A stretch of 64,000 nt of DNA from Limonium bicolor (Eukaryota; Streptophyta; Magnoliopsida; Caryophyllales; Plumbaginaceae). The stretch spans positions 470,889,875-470,953,874 of the forward strand of contig CM041776.1 of the NCBI GenBank assembly GCA_023374045.1. The letters are read 5' to 3'. The notes beneath the pieces are model-generated. The model worked only from the letters and a program-made list of their open reading frames with translations, was not told the origin of the DNA and searched no databases. Made by a program: the position numbers and the translations under genes. How positions within the stretch are numbered: the first letter of the stretch is position 1; every line of letters starts with the position of its first letter. This document shows positions 36,571-49,323 of this stretch, one piece after another.

Positions 36571-38477
36571 GGAAGAAAGCATTGCGAAAGAAAGAATGAT
36601 TTCTTGTATATATTGTGAATAACCAGTATGAGTATTTATACAAGAGGGGTTTCCTAATATGAAACACCCAATTGGAAACTTAGCCTAAACTAATAAAGAC
36701 ACCCAATTGGAAACTTAGCTTAAATAACTAAACTAATAAAGACACCCATAACTAAACAAATAAAGACAATACAGAAAAGGATAGAAAAGATTATGCTAGA
36801 AATATATATAATCCTAACAAGTTTAAGAAAAGGGAAAGAATGATACATAGGATAAGTCTAGAAGATTTTAGTAAATCCTAACACCCCCCCCCCTCAAACC
36901 TAAGGAAATGTCGTATTTGCTGGGTTTGATGAGTGTCAGTCATCCCCATCGAATTGAGTTGAAGATGATAATTCTTGCAGGCCAATGATTTTGTTAACAT
37001 GTCGGCCTTCTGGTGGAGATTGGAAATGTGTGAAACGTCTATGAGACCTGCCTTGATTTGATCACAGACATAGTGGATGTCAATTTTGATATGTTTTGTC
37101 TGTTTGTGAAGGACAGGGTTGTGAGCGATGTAGACGGCAGACCTATTATCACATTTCAACGGTATTGGTGTGATATCAGGAACGCCAAGTTCGTAGAGAA
37201 GGCGAGACAACCAAGCGAGCTCCGTGGTGACGCGTCGTAATGCTCGGTACTCGGCTTCAACAGACGAGAGGGAGACACATGCTTGTTTCTTGGATTTCCA
37301 AGAAATAGGGAAGCCTCCAAAAAGAATGTAGTACCCACTAACCGACCGGCGTGAAATTGGACAAGAAGCCCAGTTAGAATCACAGTAGGCAAGAAGGGAG
37401 TAGTCTACTGAATTATTTTAAAAAATGTCGTAACCAAGAGTCCCTTTAATGTATTGAAGGACATGGATAGCGGCGTCCCAGTGTCGTTGACAAGGTTGTT
37501 GGTTGAATTGACTGAGGGTTTTTGAACATTGAAATTGATATCAGGACGAGTATTGATAAGATAGTTCAATTTTCTGAGAAGACGGCGGTATTCTGTGGCA
37601 TCGGCTAAGGGCGGACCGTCTTGAATTTGAAGTTTAGTGCCGACGGGAAGTGGGCTAGTTACGGATCATTTGGTGGTGATATGATAATCTTGAAGAACAT
37701 CGGAAGCAAACTTGCTTTGTGTGATTCCAACACCATTGGAGGTGTAATGGAATTCGAGGACGAGGAAGTAATTGAGATTGCCCAGATCCTTGATCTTGAA
37801 AGATTTATGAAGGGTGTCTTTGACTTGAGCTATTTTGGTGTGGTCGTTGCCACATAAGATGATGTCATCAACATACACCCCAAGGAAAAGGATGGAAGAT
37901 CCACAAGTCCACTTGAAGAGAGAGTGATCGTTATGTGAAAGAATGAAACCAAGGGTAGTGAGGGAAAAAGAAAGTTTGGCATACCACTGACGTGATGCTT
38001 GTTTGAGTCCATATAAAGATTTGTGCAATTTGCAAACTAAGCCAGTGGTGTCAGTGGTGAGGCCATCGGGGGGTTTCATGTAAATCTCTTCGTGGAGGTC
38101 GCCATGAATGAAGGCGTTGTTGACGTCAAATTGATTGATCGTCCAACGTATTTTGATGGCAATGGCAATCAAGGTGTGAATGGTAGTCATTTTGACCACG
38201 GGGAAAAGGTCTTGTGAAAATCCTCCCCCTCTTTTTGAGTGAAGCCGCGAGCGACCAACCTAGCTTTGTATCGTTCGATGTCACCATTAGCTTTGTACTT
38301 GACTCGATAAACCCATCGATATGTGATACTACGTTTTCCCTTTGGAAGCTTAACGAGAGGCCAAGTTTGGTTTTCTTCAAGGGCTTTGAGCTCAGAAGTC
38401 ATGGCGTCACGCCATTCCGAATGTTGAGAAGCTATCCGATAAGAAGAAGGCTCAGTGGGGCAATTGCGTTGCACCTG
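36571..38477 (-). mobile_element. Ty1/Copia retrotransposon, 3' part (split by element B)
   Basis: Minus strand: RT, RNase H, a C-rich strand/PPT (GAGGGGGGGGGGTGTTAGGA across 36880-36898) and an LTR beginning TGTTAGGATTTACTAAAATC at about 36884. The other half lies beyond the nested elements B and C, outside the window. The LTR contains two tandem copies of ACACCCAATTGGAAACTTAGC (36665 and 36701). The far LTR boundary (about 36571-36585) is approximate. Confidence 0.85.
36878..38477 (-). pseudogene. Copia RT and RNase H
   Basis: RT begins after the B insertion: [36 protein letters not shown], then after a one-base loss in a C run (near 38200) QFDVNNAFIHGDL, KSLYGLKQASRQWY and the catalytic box GVYVDDIILCG (about 37850-37885). 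RNase H: CDNRSAVYIAHNPVLHKQTK, HQKADMLTKSL. Stop at 36878. Several frame changes in between (37400-37660). The YVDD box is intact, so decay is moderate. It is disrupted at 38477, where the ACCTG flank marks element B's insertion. Confidence 0.88.
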
Positions 38478-41400
38478 TGAAATACCCCAAATCTAATTAA
38501 CATTATAAAACCATTATTTTATGGAAAATAATACAAATATAAACCATTTCACGTACGGATGCAAATACATGCATGAGAACGTTACGTAAAAAATAGTCGT
38601 TTCACCATAAACGCTAAAACGCCTTAGAAACATGCGATTAAGCATGACCTTGTATGACCTTCTAAAACTCAAACCAAATGGTCATACCCTCATTATATAA
38701 CTATACAAACATATTCCCTAGGCTATATTCAGTCAAAAACGCAAAACGCTCGGGAGTGCTCACGCACGCCCCTTAAAGCACGAAAAGCCCGGAGAGGTGC
38801 CGAGGCGGCACAAACTCCTATATAATTCATTCTTAGAGTTCCTAACATCATTAATAATCATTCTAAAGAGAACCCACAAGCTATTTTCTCAAAATTCAAC
38901 AAAGTGCTCGGGGGAATTTCTTAACACTCCTTTTTGCCTCGGGAGTGTCCCGATAGCTCGGGAATTATGTCATGAATTGATGTAACCCCATATAACCCAA
39001 TGTAACACCTTAATACATCATTATTTACTATAATAAATGTTTAGAAACACTTGGAACTCAAAAAGACAACTTATTTCCCAAAATATCCTTAGAGCACAAA
39101 AACGCACCTTCGGGTGTCACTAAAACGCGTTTTACGCAATTACCTTGTAGTTTTTGACATGCCATGAATTATGAATCTTAAATGGGGATAAATTGACCCT
39201 CTAAATCAACTAAAGGCAGTGTCAAACAAGGTGCTCTATAGGGGCCGATTTTCTGTCCAAAAACTAGTATAAAATTTACATTAAAAACTTATAAAAGGCA
39301 TAAAACATGGTGACTCACCTTCCCATGTGCTATAATACTTAATGGCAAAAGAATTTAGGTCTCATTTGACCTCCATGCTGTCGAAATAATGCAAGGAAAC
39401 AAGGCCATGTTAGCTAGACAAGAATAAAAATGATTAAAGCAAAAAGTAGATCTAGAATCTACTTTTTGATTTCTTAAATTCAAGTGACCATCCCTTGCTT
39501 GTCCTTGGCTCTTAATTGCCAATTGATAGGCTCCAATATACCCTAGAAATCGGCCACCTACAAGGAAGGAAGAAGACAAGCTTTAAACATTGAAAAATCA
39601 AAGAATAAAACCTTACCTAACTTACCTTGTCATTTAGCTTCCATTATTTTCTTCCACCTTGCCTTGTCTCATCACATGGCCGAAAATGAGCATAGAACAT
39701 GGGCATTTATTGAGCCAATAATATATGGAATAAACAAATGGAAAGACTAGTCAAATTAACATTAAAATAAACAAATCAAATTTCTTTTCAAACTTGCCTT
39801 CTCTTATTCTTACGTAAGTCTAGCTTCATTCTTTCCCTTGCCCACTCCATTGCCGACTTGGTAAGCTTCCCAACTCTCTCTTCTTCCTTCATCTTCTTCC
39901 TTTGAAGCTCTTAAGTCCATTAATGGAGTTTTAACTTCTATCTTCATCTTTAAGGTAATTTCCTAGCATTTCTTGTCAAGCCTTGAAGCAAAACTCTTCC
40001 TAGCATACCTACAAGGATTCGGCATCAACTAATACTCCAAGGAGGTTGTCTAAACCAACATTAATCCAAGGAGCATCTCAAGGTTACCTTAAGGTATTTT
40101 TCATGCTTGAAAATCCTTAAAGCACATTTTTATGTGTAACCGATTTCTAATTCTTCTAAGACTCTTTTCTTCTTCATTTTCATGAAGGAAAATTTGTTCT
40201 TCAACCATCTTAAGTGTGTCGAAATCCTAAGGAGAAAAGCTTAAGGTAAATCCTTGGAAAACTACTTACAAATCTACTTAAGATCTTTGTTAAAGGTCTA
40301 ACTCCTAAACTCCTCCACCTCTTGCATAAAACCGAAGTGGAGCATCAAAATTCCCTTGGAGAAAGCTTGGAGATTCAAGAAGAGTTCAAGCACTTAACCA
40401 TCCTTGTTAAGAAGTAAGTTTACTAAGCAAATCTTTATGTTTAAGCTTGGTTAAGCTTCTAAAAATTATACAAAAATTATGTACACCTCCTAGGGTATCT
40501 AAAACCGAAACCATATGGTATAATATACCAAAAATATAATCTATAACATATATGAAAAATATTTACCTTAAGACACATTTTAATGTCATAAAAGTCACCT
40601 AGGTTACATCTTAGTTCATGCCGAATTGTCAAGGGCAAATAAGTTCTATTTTGAGCTAAGAATCAATATAAGACATTACAATAATTTTTACATGAGTATA
40701 TGACTCATATGAATTTATGTATAATTATTTTGACATATAAATCCACTTTTATATACTATATGGTAACTTATTAATTATGGCCGAATGGTCTAGGTAAAAA
40801 ATGGGTTTTAATGAGCTACTTATGTATATGAACTTATATCATAAAGTTTGGAGAGATAAAAATATTTATTTATGCTTAAATGGCTAATTAATTAAGTTTT
40901 GTGACTAAAATGTAATTTTTGCAAAGTTTGGTGTATATATTATGAAAGCCGAGAGTTAAGGGCGTCCTTGGAGTAATTATGGTATAATATAAGGCTAGGA
41001 ATTAAGTTTATGAATTTTAGATAATTTAAACAAGTGTTAAAATAACAATTTATAAAGTTTTGGGCTATTATGTAATTTATAAAAGTTATTATGAAAGTTT
41101 GGAATTTAATATGGGGCGAATCCATAATTAGGAGAATTATAAAGTATACTTTCGAAATTTGGAGGTATTAAATATTTAAACTATAGTTTATAAGTATTTA
41201 AGTAACTATTATAAAGTTTTGGGGTGAAAATGTAAATAAAGGAAAGTTATATGTCAAAGCCGAATTGTTTGGGGTAGATTTGTAATCTAAGAAAATATAA
41301 ATATAGATTCGGCAATTAAAAAGAATTAAAATTAAAACTATAGTTTATAAGACATTATGTAAAGATTATAAGATTTTGTGGTTAAATTGTAATTATAGGA

Positions 41401-43343
41401 AATAATATATTAAGGCCGAAAGTTTGAGGGGCCAAGCTGTAATTTTCGAAAGTTATAATATTTAAAATTTATATACCAAAATATTAATGGTGGTTTTGTA
41501 ATTTAATTAAATAAGGAATTTAAACTATATAGTATAATGAGATTAGAATTTAAATGTTAAGTTTATAAGTTATTTTGTAAATAACCGAAATGTAAGGGTA
41601 ATAATTTAGATTTAAATAAATATAGGTCCCATGTGGATATTTGGAGGATTAGGAAGAAGAATTTTGAATTAAGGTATTATGGAATTAAAACTATGGCTTA
41701 TATAGTTATAAGGAATTTTAAGGTAACTAATAAAAATTATTTATGGTTAAAAGGAGGAAAGATAAAAACTATAAGAATATCATGTCCATGTATGGCATAT
41801 AAATATAGTTGAGAAATTATAAAGTTATTATGTCATCTAGACAATTAAAAGTATGTAACATAAATAGTACATACATAAATATATACATATGTATACATTA
41901 AAGGATTTATAAATAAATCATGAAGGAATAACAAAACAAGTTATACACTAAACCATAAGGTAATCAAAAGAAATAAACCTCGCATGAAATAACAAATATG
42001 AACTTGTTATATAATCCAATAAAATTATTATACAAGGGTAACATAAATTAACCCTCTCTGTTAATCCTAAATATAGGACACTACTTGACCAGACGTTGAC
42101 CAGGATATATTCAACTGCAATCTACGGTGAACGGTATGGGATTCTTGCAACCTGTTTGCTACCGGATTACACCGGCTTGTGTGCTATCTGTTGTTTGAAA
42201 TAACGACCAAGATAATTAATGTGAAATGTTGTTTTACTCTTGTGCACTGTTGTATTATTTTATGTGCATGAATGATGCTAACTACGACGTGTATGTCCCA
42301 CGCATACAACACTACAATACCAGTGGACTAAAAACCTGCGTTTTATTATACCGAGAACTTGTACTCAAGTCTCTCACTAACTTCACTTTATAACAAACGT
42401 CGTTATCCTAAACGTGATAACTGACAATACACATCGTGTTCTTGATTAACGTCCTTGTATGACACCTAACAATTCTATACTACGAGAACGAGGAGCCCAG
42501 TTGGATCTGGCCATGCATGCTACAGGAGTTGTACCTGTCTCAGGTCGTCTCCTATTCAATTTACGTCGCGACGGGAGTTTTGGGTGCACTATGTCACTCA
42601 CCGGCGGCGTACCGGAACAGTACAAGTGGGAGGAAGACTTCATTCCTCTCGAGGGTTCGATTCCCACCTTTCTAAAGTACAGGAGTTAACTACGTTATCT
42701 TCTGAGGGACTAATTACCCACCTTTCTTTATAACGAGGTCACTATACATTCACTATAACGACATACTCTTATACACCTGTCAGTCCCATCGTGTGGACCC
42801 GACTATTATCAAATGATTACAGTTCATCTAACTTGACCTTCTGAAGTCTTGTTCTATGTGACATTGTTGTCCTTGTATGGATACTTGTTATTATCATACT
42901 ATGCTTGTTTACAGCTTTACAAAAATGAACTGCATGTATACGACAAAGTAGTTGGTGTGGCCCAGTAGCCGATGGGCTGCACGTTTTCCATACCAGCATT
43001 GTTTGCTGAGCCCCTTTGGGGGCACCCCCATTTTTCAGGTACCTGAAGTTGAAGAGTTTACCACACGAGTGTAGGTGGGGTAGATCAAGCTACGGGAGTT
43101 TTATCACTAGTTATTTGTTTTACCTAATTATTGTATCTTTGAGTTTGATTCCTAGTATCTCGGGTTGTATTCGTGTTCAGACCGTGACTTTTGGAGATTT
43201 GTATTTGGAGTTAGCCTTGTTGGTCACAAGGGTGGCCAACGGCATTGTAATACCGCCCGGTTATTGTATTTTATTCCGCTGCAGTTTATGTTTATTGGGA
43301 GTGATCGTCGTACAGGTTATTGGATTTCGGGTTGGGGTGTTAC
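38478..43343 (+). repeat. 5' LTR of element B
   Basis: 4866 bp from TGAAATACCCC to GGGGTGTTACA, immediately followed by the PBS. It contains the CGGTGAACGGTATG block (42125-42138) shared with C and the solo LTR, and the GCTGAGCCCC block near 43006. No coding frame is supported; the frames seen near 42459 and 43016 are unconvincing. Confidence 0.85.
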
Positions 43344-43349
43344 AAAAAG

Positions 43350-43362
43350 TGGTATCAGAGCG
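43350..43362 (+). other. Primer-binding site of element B
   Basis: TGGTATCAGAGCG begins 6 nt after the LTR end (TTACA then AAAAG), complementary to initiator Met-tRNA. Confidence 0.9.
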
Positions 43363-43527
43363 TAGTTACGCTCTGGATACAAGGATACACCGAGATTAGG
43401 ATTTCTAAAGCTATAGGTTACGGGTTGAGTGATAGTATAGAAAGGAGTTTAAGTTAGTTTTTACTTAGACTACTATCCAAGACCAAGATTGTGACCACAG
43501 TATCTAATATAACTCAACATCCTGCAG

Positions 43528-44908
43528 ATGTCAGGAAGAGGAGGACGCCGTGGACAGACAGCTGAGGAGTCGCCTGTCAGGCTGGCAGATATTGCTACTT
43601 TGATAGCTCAAGCATTTGCACAGGCGGGAGTTGCGCAGCAGCAGCAGCAGCTACCTCCACCACCACCCAGAGAGAAGGATTGGGTGAAGAGTTTGGCTGA
43701 TCTCAGGCCAACTGCATTCAAGGGACAGACTGACCCTGCACACTTGGAGACTTATATCATGGAGATGGAAACAGCATTGAGACACTACCGTCCCAGCTAG
43801 GGAAAGGTAAGGCTCGCTGCCTTCTACCTGAAGGATACAGCAAGGGATTGGTGGAATATGGTTAAGGCCGACCACATGGACGATCCAGCTTTCACTTGGG
43901 GAGCCTACACCGCACTCCTTAGGGGCAAGTACTACCCGGCCCACACCAGGATGGTGAAGACTAGGGAGTTTGATGCGCTGGAACAGACTGGAAAGATGAC
44001 CGTGGATGAATACTATGCGAAGTTTACTTCACTACTCCGACTACTACCCGAAATAGGATACTCGGACCAGGTGTTGGTCGACCGGTTCTATGGGGGACTG
44101 AGTCCTCGGCTCCAGTTTGGGATGGGACCAATCATTCCCACCAGCTTACAGGTAAAACATGAGAGACATAAACCAGTTGAAATTTTATTACCTACTATAC
44201 TCCGTCATGGGAGATTTGGAGAACTGATACCTGAGATTTCAGGAATGTTACCATGCTGCCTCCATTGTGGAGATCACATGCAAAAGAAGGGATGCTTTGA
44301 GCTCCCAAAAGAGAAAGAACGGACCTGGCAGCGAAGATGCCAAGCAGGGAAACTCCAACAGAAGGAACAAACCCTTTCAAAAAGGCCAGGGGTCCTATCA
44401 AGGGAAGGGGAACCAGACTACTGGGAACCCCAGTCAGGAACCTACGGAGCAGCAAACTCACAGAAAACCTACCCATCTAAGGGTAGGCACTCTAAACAAG
44501 CAGTTAAATTTGAAAATTTGTGATTACTTCAGTACCGTTGGAATATATAATTGACCTCGATTGTAATAGGTTCTGGACATGGCTCAAACACGGGCCATGG
44601 GTTTGTCCGCCACTTCAACTGTAGACAATGTGGAAAGGATCACCCCGGCGTGGACTGCCAAGGGGAGAAAGTCCAGTGCCGCCACTGTCAGATATGGGGA
44701 CACCGTGCCTTCGAGTGCATTAAGAACCCGGAGAGCAGGAACTACCGCCCGGGAGCAAAGGCAAACACCGGCCATAAGAATGGAGCCAGCGATACTCGCC
44801 CTCCACCAACAAACCAAACTCAGGGAAATAAGGGCAAAGGCCCAGCATTGGGACCCGCCCTGCATGTCATGGACCGCTCAGATGAAGCTGGTACTTCAAC
44901 TAACCCAG
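43528..44908 (+). pseudogene. Element B gag with three predicted splice junctions
   Basis: MSGRGGRRGQ start at 43528, then DWVKSLADLRPTAFKGQ, a TAG at 43798-43800, VRLAAFYLKDTARDWW, YYPAHTRMVKTREFDAL, VLVDRFYGGLSPRLQFGMG. A GT-AG interruption at 44152-44242 joins PTSLQ to ECYHAASIVEITC without a frame change. After a basic Gln/Lys-rich linker a second interruption (44483-44569) leads to two CCHC knuckles, CRQCGKDHPGVDC and CRHCQIWGHRAFEC (44610-44720). The last exon ends at 44908 (NPG, phase 1). Known plant gypsy gags are usually unspliced, so these junctions are notable; they match those of C. Confidence 0.82.
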
Positions 44909-45888
44909 GTATTTCTAAACCCATACGAACATGTCATTAAGGCAATGAATGTTGTGAATGAGTGCTTGCATGCCTTAAGTGCCTAATTGAGTAGGAAAGA
45001 ACTAGTAAGACTCACTAGTAGAATTTTAAACCACGTAGGAAGCTATAAGATATGCTTTCCTATCCCTCACCGCCCTCCCTGGAAGAAAACATTATCAAAG
45101 CACAAGAACCAGGAACGAACAATGTAAGGTTATCCAACCAGGTTAATACTACTCAAAGAATACCTAACACCGGAAACACAAATTGCAATCATCAGAAGAT
45201 GTCAAGAACTTGGAGCAGGACCAGGAGGGTTCTACACTCCCGAATTTCCAGGAGGATAAAAAATGAAGCTGAAAATGACGTGCTTAGGAAAGGATTGGAA
45301 TCCTTACTCAAAGACCTACCAGGATACAAGAAATGGAGATGGAGCGCAAGTACCAAAAATCCCAGAAGAATTTTTACAAATTGTGGGACAAGCAGTTAAT
45401 ACGGCTCAACAGCTAGAAGAAGATCCAGTTCCCAATCTAAGGGCTGATCTATGTATCATCAACTTCTATGAAGAAGGAGGCCGCTTAGGACTACACCAGG
45501 ACAAGGATGAAACACAAGGGTCCCTCGAACAGGGGATACCAGTATTGTCTTTGTCAATTGGAGATGACGCAGAGTTCCTTTATGGCGAGCAGAAGCGTGT
45601 GGACCTTGCAAAGAAAATCATACTGAAGTCAGGAGATGTTTTAATAATGGGTGGAAAGTCAAGATTGCTATACCATGGAATTAAAAGGATTAAGATGAAC
45701 TCAGCACCTTCGACAGTGATAAACACCACCCACATGAGACCAGGAAGATTAAGTTTGACTTTTAGAAAATACTAGCATTGTAATTGTCTTTAGACAACTG
45801 AAAGGAGATCATCTCATCAATGAAGCATTATTGTTATGTCTTCGACCTCCATCATATGTCAAAGTACTTACCCAGATTCTGTTGTTAG
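44909..45888 (+). other. Predicted intron 3 of element B, containing the AlkB ORF
   Basis: Begins GTATTTC directly after ...AACCCAG and ends ...TTGTTAG before GTTGTGCTAAGG. Removing it joins gag (phase 1) to protease (GCAKETEGALSIL) in frame. The same position, phase and splice-site context occur in element C. Confidence 0.6.
45029..45775 (+). pseudogene. AlkB-like 2OG-Fe(II) dioxygenase in element B, N-terminally decayed
   Basis: From 45263 an open frame of 170 codons holds the whole catalytic half: LKMTCLGKDWNPYSKTYQDT, ADLCIINFYEEGGRLGLHQ, HQDKDE (iron ligands His and Asp), LSLSIGDDAEFLYG, LKSGDVLIMGGKSRLLYHGI (second His ligand) and RPGRLSLTFRKY (RxxxxxR, 2-oxoglutarate binding). Upstream, shifted frames still match C (KICFPIP, NEQCKVIQPG, LLKEYLTPETQIAIIRRCQ, GGFYTPEFPGG) but are broken by frameshifts, one near 45149, and a TAA at 45257-45259. 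Differences from C are mostly at third codon positions, pointing to past selection on the protein. It resembles plant ALKBH1-like proteins (the At3g14160 type, from memory). Confidence 0.85.
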
Positions 45889-48800
45889 GTTGTGCTAAGG
45901 AGACGGAAGGTGCCTTAAGTATACTTACTAAGGAGGAGGCCAGCAAGGGCGGCACGATCCTCACTGGTACCTTTCCTGTCAACGGAGTGGATGCATCAGT
46001 ACTGTTCGACTCTGGAGCCTCATATACTTTCGTTTCGCCTCCACTTGCGGGGAAGTTGGGGCTAGACGCTGTAGAGTTACCTGATTTTAAGGTGGCACTC
46101 CCGTCTAAGGATAAGGTCAGTTGCACTCGTCTTTATAGAGGAGCCACTATCCGTATTAAGGAGGAGGAATTTCCCATTGACCTTATTGAGTTCAGAGGTC
46201 TAGGATTCGACGTTATAGCCGGAATGGATTGGTTGGGGCGGCACAGAGGCCGCATTCTTTGTGCAGAGCGCAGACTGTTGCTTAAGAGCCCATCAGGAGT
46301 GACAGTGTCTTACCGACAGAGTCCTAGAGCACCGTCAATAAAAGTGATATCTGCTATGTCCATGTACAAAGAAGTCAGGAAGCAGAAGGAAGTATAATTA
46401 TGCTATGTTCAGGATGTAGAGCACGACCCAGATTTTGATCCAGATATGCCAGTAGTGTCAGAATTTCCGGATATTTTTCCAAAGGAACTTTCAGGCTTAC
46501 CGCCATCCAGAGAGGTAGAGTTCTCCATTGAATTACTACCAGGTACCGGTCCCATAGCTAAGGCACCGTATCATATGGCACCGGCAGAGATGGCAGAGTT
46601 GAAGGAACAGTTAAAGGATTTATTAGACAAGGGATACATACGACCTAGCGTATCACCTTGGGGAGCACCAGTTCTTTTTGTGAAGAAGAAGGATGGAAGC
46701 CTTCGGCTATGTATCGATTACAGAGAGCTTAATGCAGTGTCAGTGAAGAATAAATCCACTACCACGAATTGACGATTTGTTTGATCAGTTAAGAGGAGCA
46801 AAGGTGTTTTCAAAGATCGATTTGAGATCAGGGTACCATCAGATACCTATCAGGGAGCAAGACAGAGAGAAGACAGCATTCAGAACGCGATATGACCACT
46901 ATGAGTTTACAGTTATGCCTTTTGGCTTGTCAAACGCACCGGCAGTCTTCATGGACTTAATGAACAGATTATTCAGAGAGCAGCTGGATAAGACCGTAGT
47001 TGTGTTGATCGATGATATCCTAATTTATTCATAGTCTAAGGGAGAGCACGAGAGTCACCTCCGACGTGTACTCGAGATTTTGAGGGAGAACCAGCTTTAT
47101 GCTAAGTTCTCCAAATATGAGTTTTGGCTAGACCGAGTTTCCTTTCTAGGACATGTTATCTCAGACGCTGGGATCGCAGTGGATCCAGCAAAAATAGAAG
47201 CAGTAAGCACCTGGCCCAGACCAAAGACAGTGACTGATATCAGGAGTTTCCTTGGGTTAGCAGGATACTACAGAAGGTTCGTCAGAGACTTCTCCAAAAT
47301 AGCAAAACCTATGACAAGTTTAATGAAGAAAGACGCGCCATTCACATGGACTACAGAATGTGAAACCTCATTCCAGTATTTGAAGGATGCTTTGACATCA
47401 GCACCAGTTTTGACTATACCTGAAGGTACAAAAGGTTACGAAGTTTACTGTGATGCATCAGGCAGGGGATTAGGGTGTGTACTCATGCAGAATGGGAAGG
47501 TAGTCGCCTACGCTTCCCGACAGCTGAAGAAACATGAGGAGAACTATCCCACACATGACTTGGAACTTGAAGCAATTGTATTTGCATTGAAGATCTGGCG
47601 CCACTACCTGTATGGTGTCCAGATGACCGTATACTCGGATCACAAAAGTTTGAAATATGTATTCACCCAGAAGGAGTTAAACATGAGACAACGAAGATGG
47701 GTTAAGTTTCTCAAGGATTACGACATCGATTTGTAGTACAAGGAAGGAAAAGCTAATGTAGTAGCAGACACATTGAGTCGACGAGCACATTCCTTAAATG
47801 CCATTGTGGCTAGCTCGAGTCTTATAGACGACATACGTAGCGCACAGCAGAATGATCAGCGAATGATGGAGATCAGTCAGAAGTTGTCTGACGGTACATT
47901 TGAAGGAGGGAAGTATGAGTTCCAGCTACACGATGATGGGCTGATCAGATTAAAGGGCAGATTATGTATTCCCAGAGACAGCACAGATATAAAAGAGCAT
48001 ATTCTTCGAGAGTCCCACACTTCTTCCACATCTGTCCATCCAGGAGCTTCTAAGATGTACAAAGATCTAAAGAGGTATTTCTGGTGGAGTGGTATGAAGG
48101 GCGACGTGACAGAATATGTGATTCGATGTCTCACTTGTCAGAAAGTGAAATTCGAACATAGACGACCGGGAGGCATGGTACAGTCTATGCCAGTTCCTGA
48201 ATGGAAGTTTTATGATATTTCTATGGACTTCGTGGTGGGACTACCACCTACGAGAGGAGTACTAAATATGATTTGGGTTGTTGTTGATCGACTGACCAAA
48301 GTGGCGAGATTTATACCAATGAAAGACACTTGGAAAGTACCAAGGTTGGCAGAACTATTTGAGAAAGAGATTATCAGACATCATGGAGTACCAAAGACTA
48401 TTGTTTCAGATCGAGACACCAGATTTCTTTCACGATATTGGCGAGCTACTCGCGAAGCACTGGGAACTGAATTGAAGCTTAGCACAGCGTTTCATCCTCA
48501 GACAGATGGCCAGTCAGAGAGGACTATTCAGACCTTAGAGGACATGCTACGAGCATGTGCCTTGGACTTTCAGGGTAGCTGGATAGATAGGTTACACCTG
48601 ATCGAGTTTGCATACAATAACAGCTATCACGCCTCTATACAGATGTCACCTTTTCAAGCACTATATGGCAGACCATGCCGCACACCATTGTGTTGGGACG
48701 AGTCTAGTGAGACCTTCATCATTGGGCCTGAGTACTTAGAGCAAGTTCAGGCAGAAGTACAACAGATCAGAAATAATATGAAAGCAGCACAAGACAGACA

Positions 48801-49266
48801 GAAATCGTTTGCTGATGAGAGACGACGAGACCTTGAGTTCGCAGTTGACGACCAGGTATTTCTACGAGTATCACCCATTAAGGGTGTATTCAGATTTGGA
48901 CAGAAGGGCAAGCTAAGCCTGAAATTTGTAGGACCCTACGCTATCACAGAGCGGGTGGGCCTTGTGGCATATCGACTTAATTTGCCAGCAGAGTTAGGCA
49001 AAGTACACAATGTTTTTCACGTATCTCAACTTAAGAAATACATGCCTCATCCTTCTCATGTTCTACAACCAGAGACACTATCATTAGAACCAACAATGCG
49101 GTACGTGGAAACACCGCAACGAATCTTAGATAGAAATACACGAGAGACTCGAAACAAGTCTGTGAGCCTCGTAAAGGTTCTTTAGTCGAACCATGATGTT
49201 GAAGAGGCCACATGGGAACTAGAAGCGGATATGCGAGCAAAGTTTCCCTCATTATTTACCGACTAG
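45889..49266 (+). pseudogene. Element B pol: PR, RT, RNase H, IN, chromodomain-like tail
   Basis: Protease LFDSGASYTF (about 46007), IAGMDWLGRH. TAA at about 46396 where C reads on. [29 protein letters not shown], then a two-base loss near 46754, [20 protein letters not shown], catalytic box [13 protein letters not shown] at about 47032. RNase [34 protein letters not shown] at about 47734. Integrase: HH/CC part ending [14 protein letters not shown] in [18 protein letters not shown] and [14 protein letters not shown]. Tail HNVFHVSQLKKYM and ATWELEADMRAKFPSLF after a TAG replacing the Trp of VLWSNHD. Stop at 49264-49266. Several nonsense changes are of the C-to-T/G-to-A type expected from methylated DNA. 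Confidence 0.9.
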
Positions 49267-49279
49267 ACACTTTAGTCTA

Positions 49280-49323
49280 GGGTACGTGGGCGTACCCCTT
49301 TTTTTTTGGGGGGGGGGGGGGGG
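49280..49323 (+). other. Post-pol stem-loop and 16-G run of element B
   Basis: GGGTACG (49280-49286) and CGTACCC (49291-49297) pair with a 4-nt loop, just after the pol stop. A T-run is followed by 16 G (49308-49323) and TAGAG, at the place where C has AAGGGGGGTAGAG. Confidence 0.75.

Noticed and set aside
42459..42689. 76-codon frame in element B's LTR
   Set aside because: No domain, not present in C or the solo LTR; part of non-coding LTR.
43651..43944. Minus-strand frames opposite gag, pol and AlkB regions of B and C
   Set aside because: They are antisense shadows of strongly supported plus-strand coding sequence.
45263..45775. AlkB region as a separate host gene fortuitously between two elements
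   Set aside because: The same ORF occurs at the same position, in the same orientation and with the same flanking splice-like sites in both B and C, so it is part of the element lineage.
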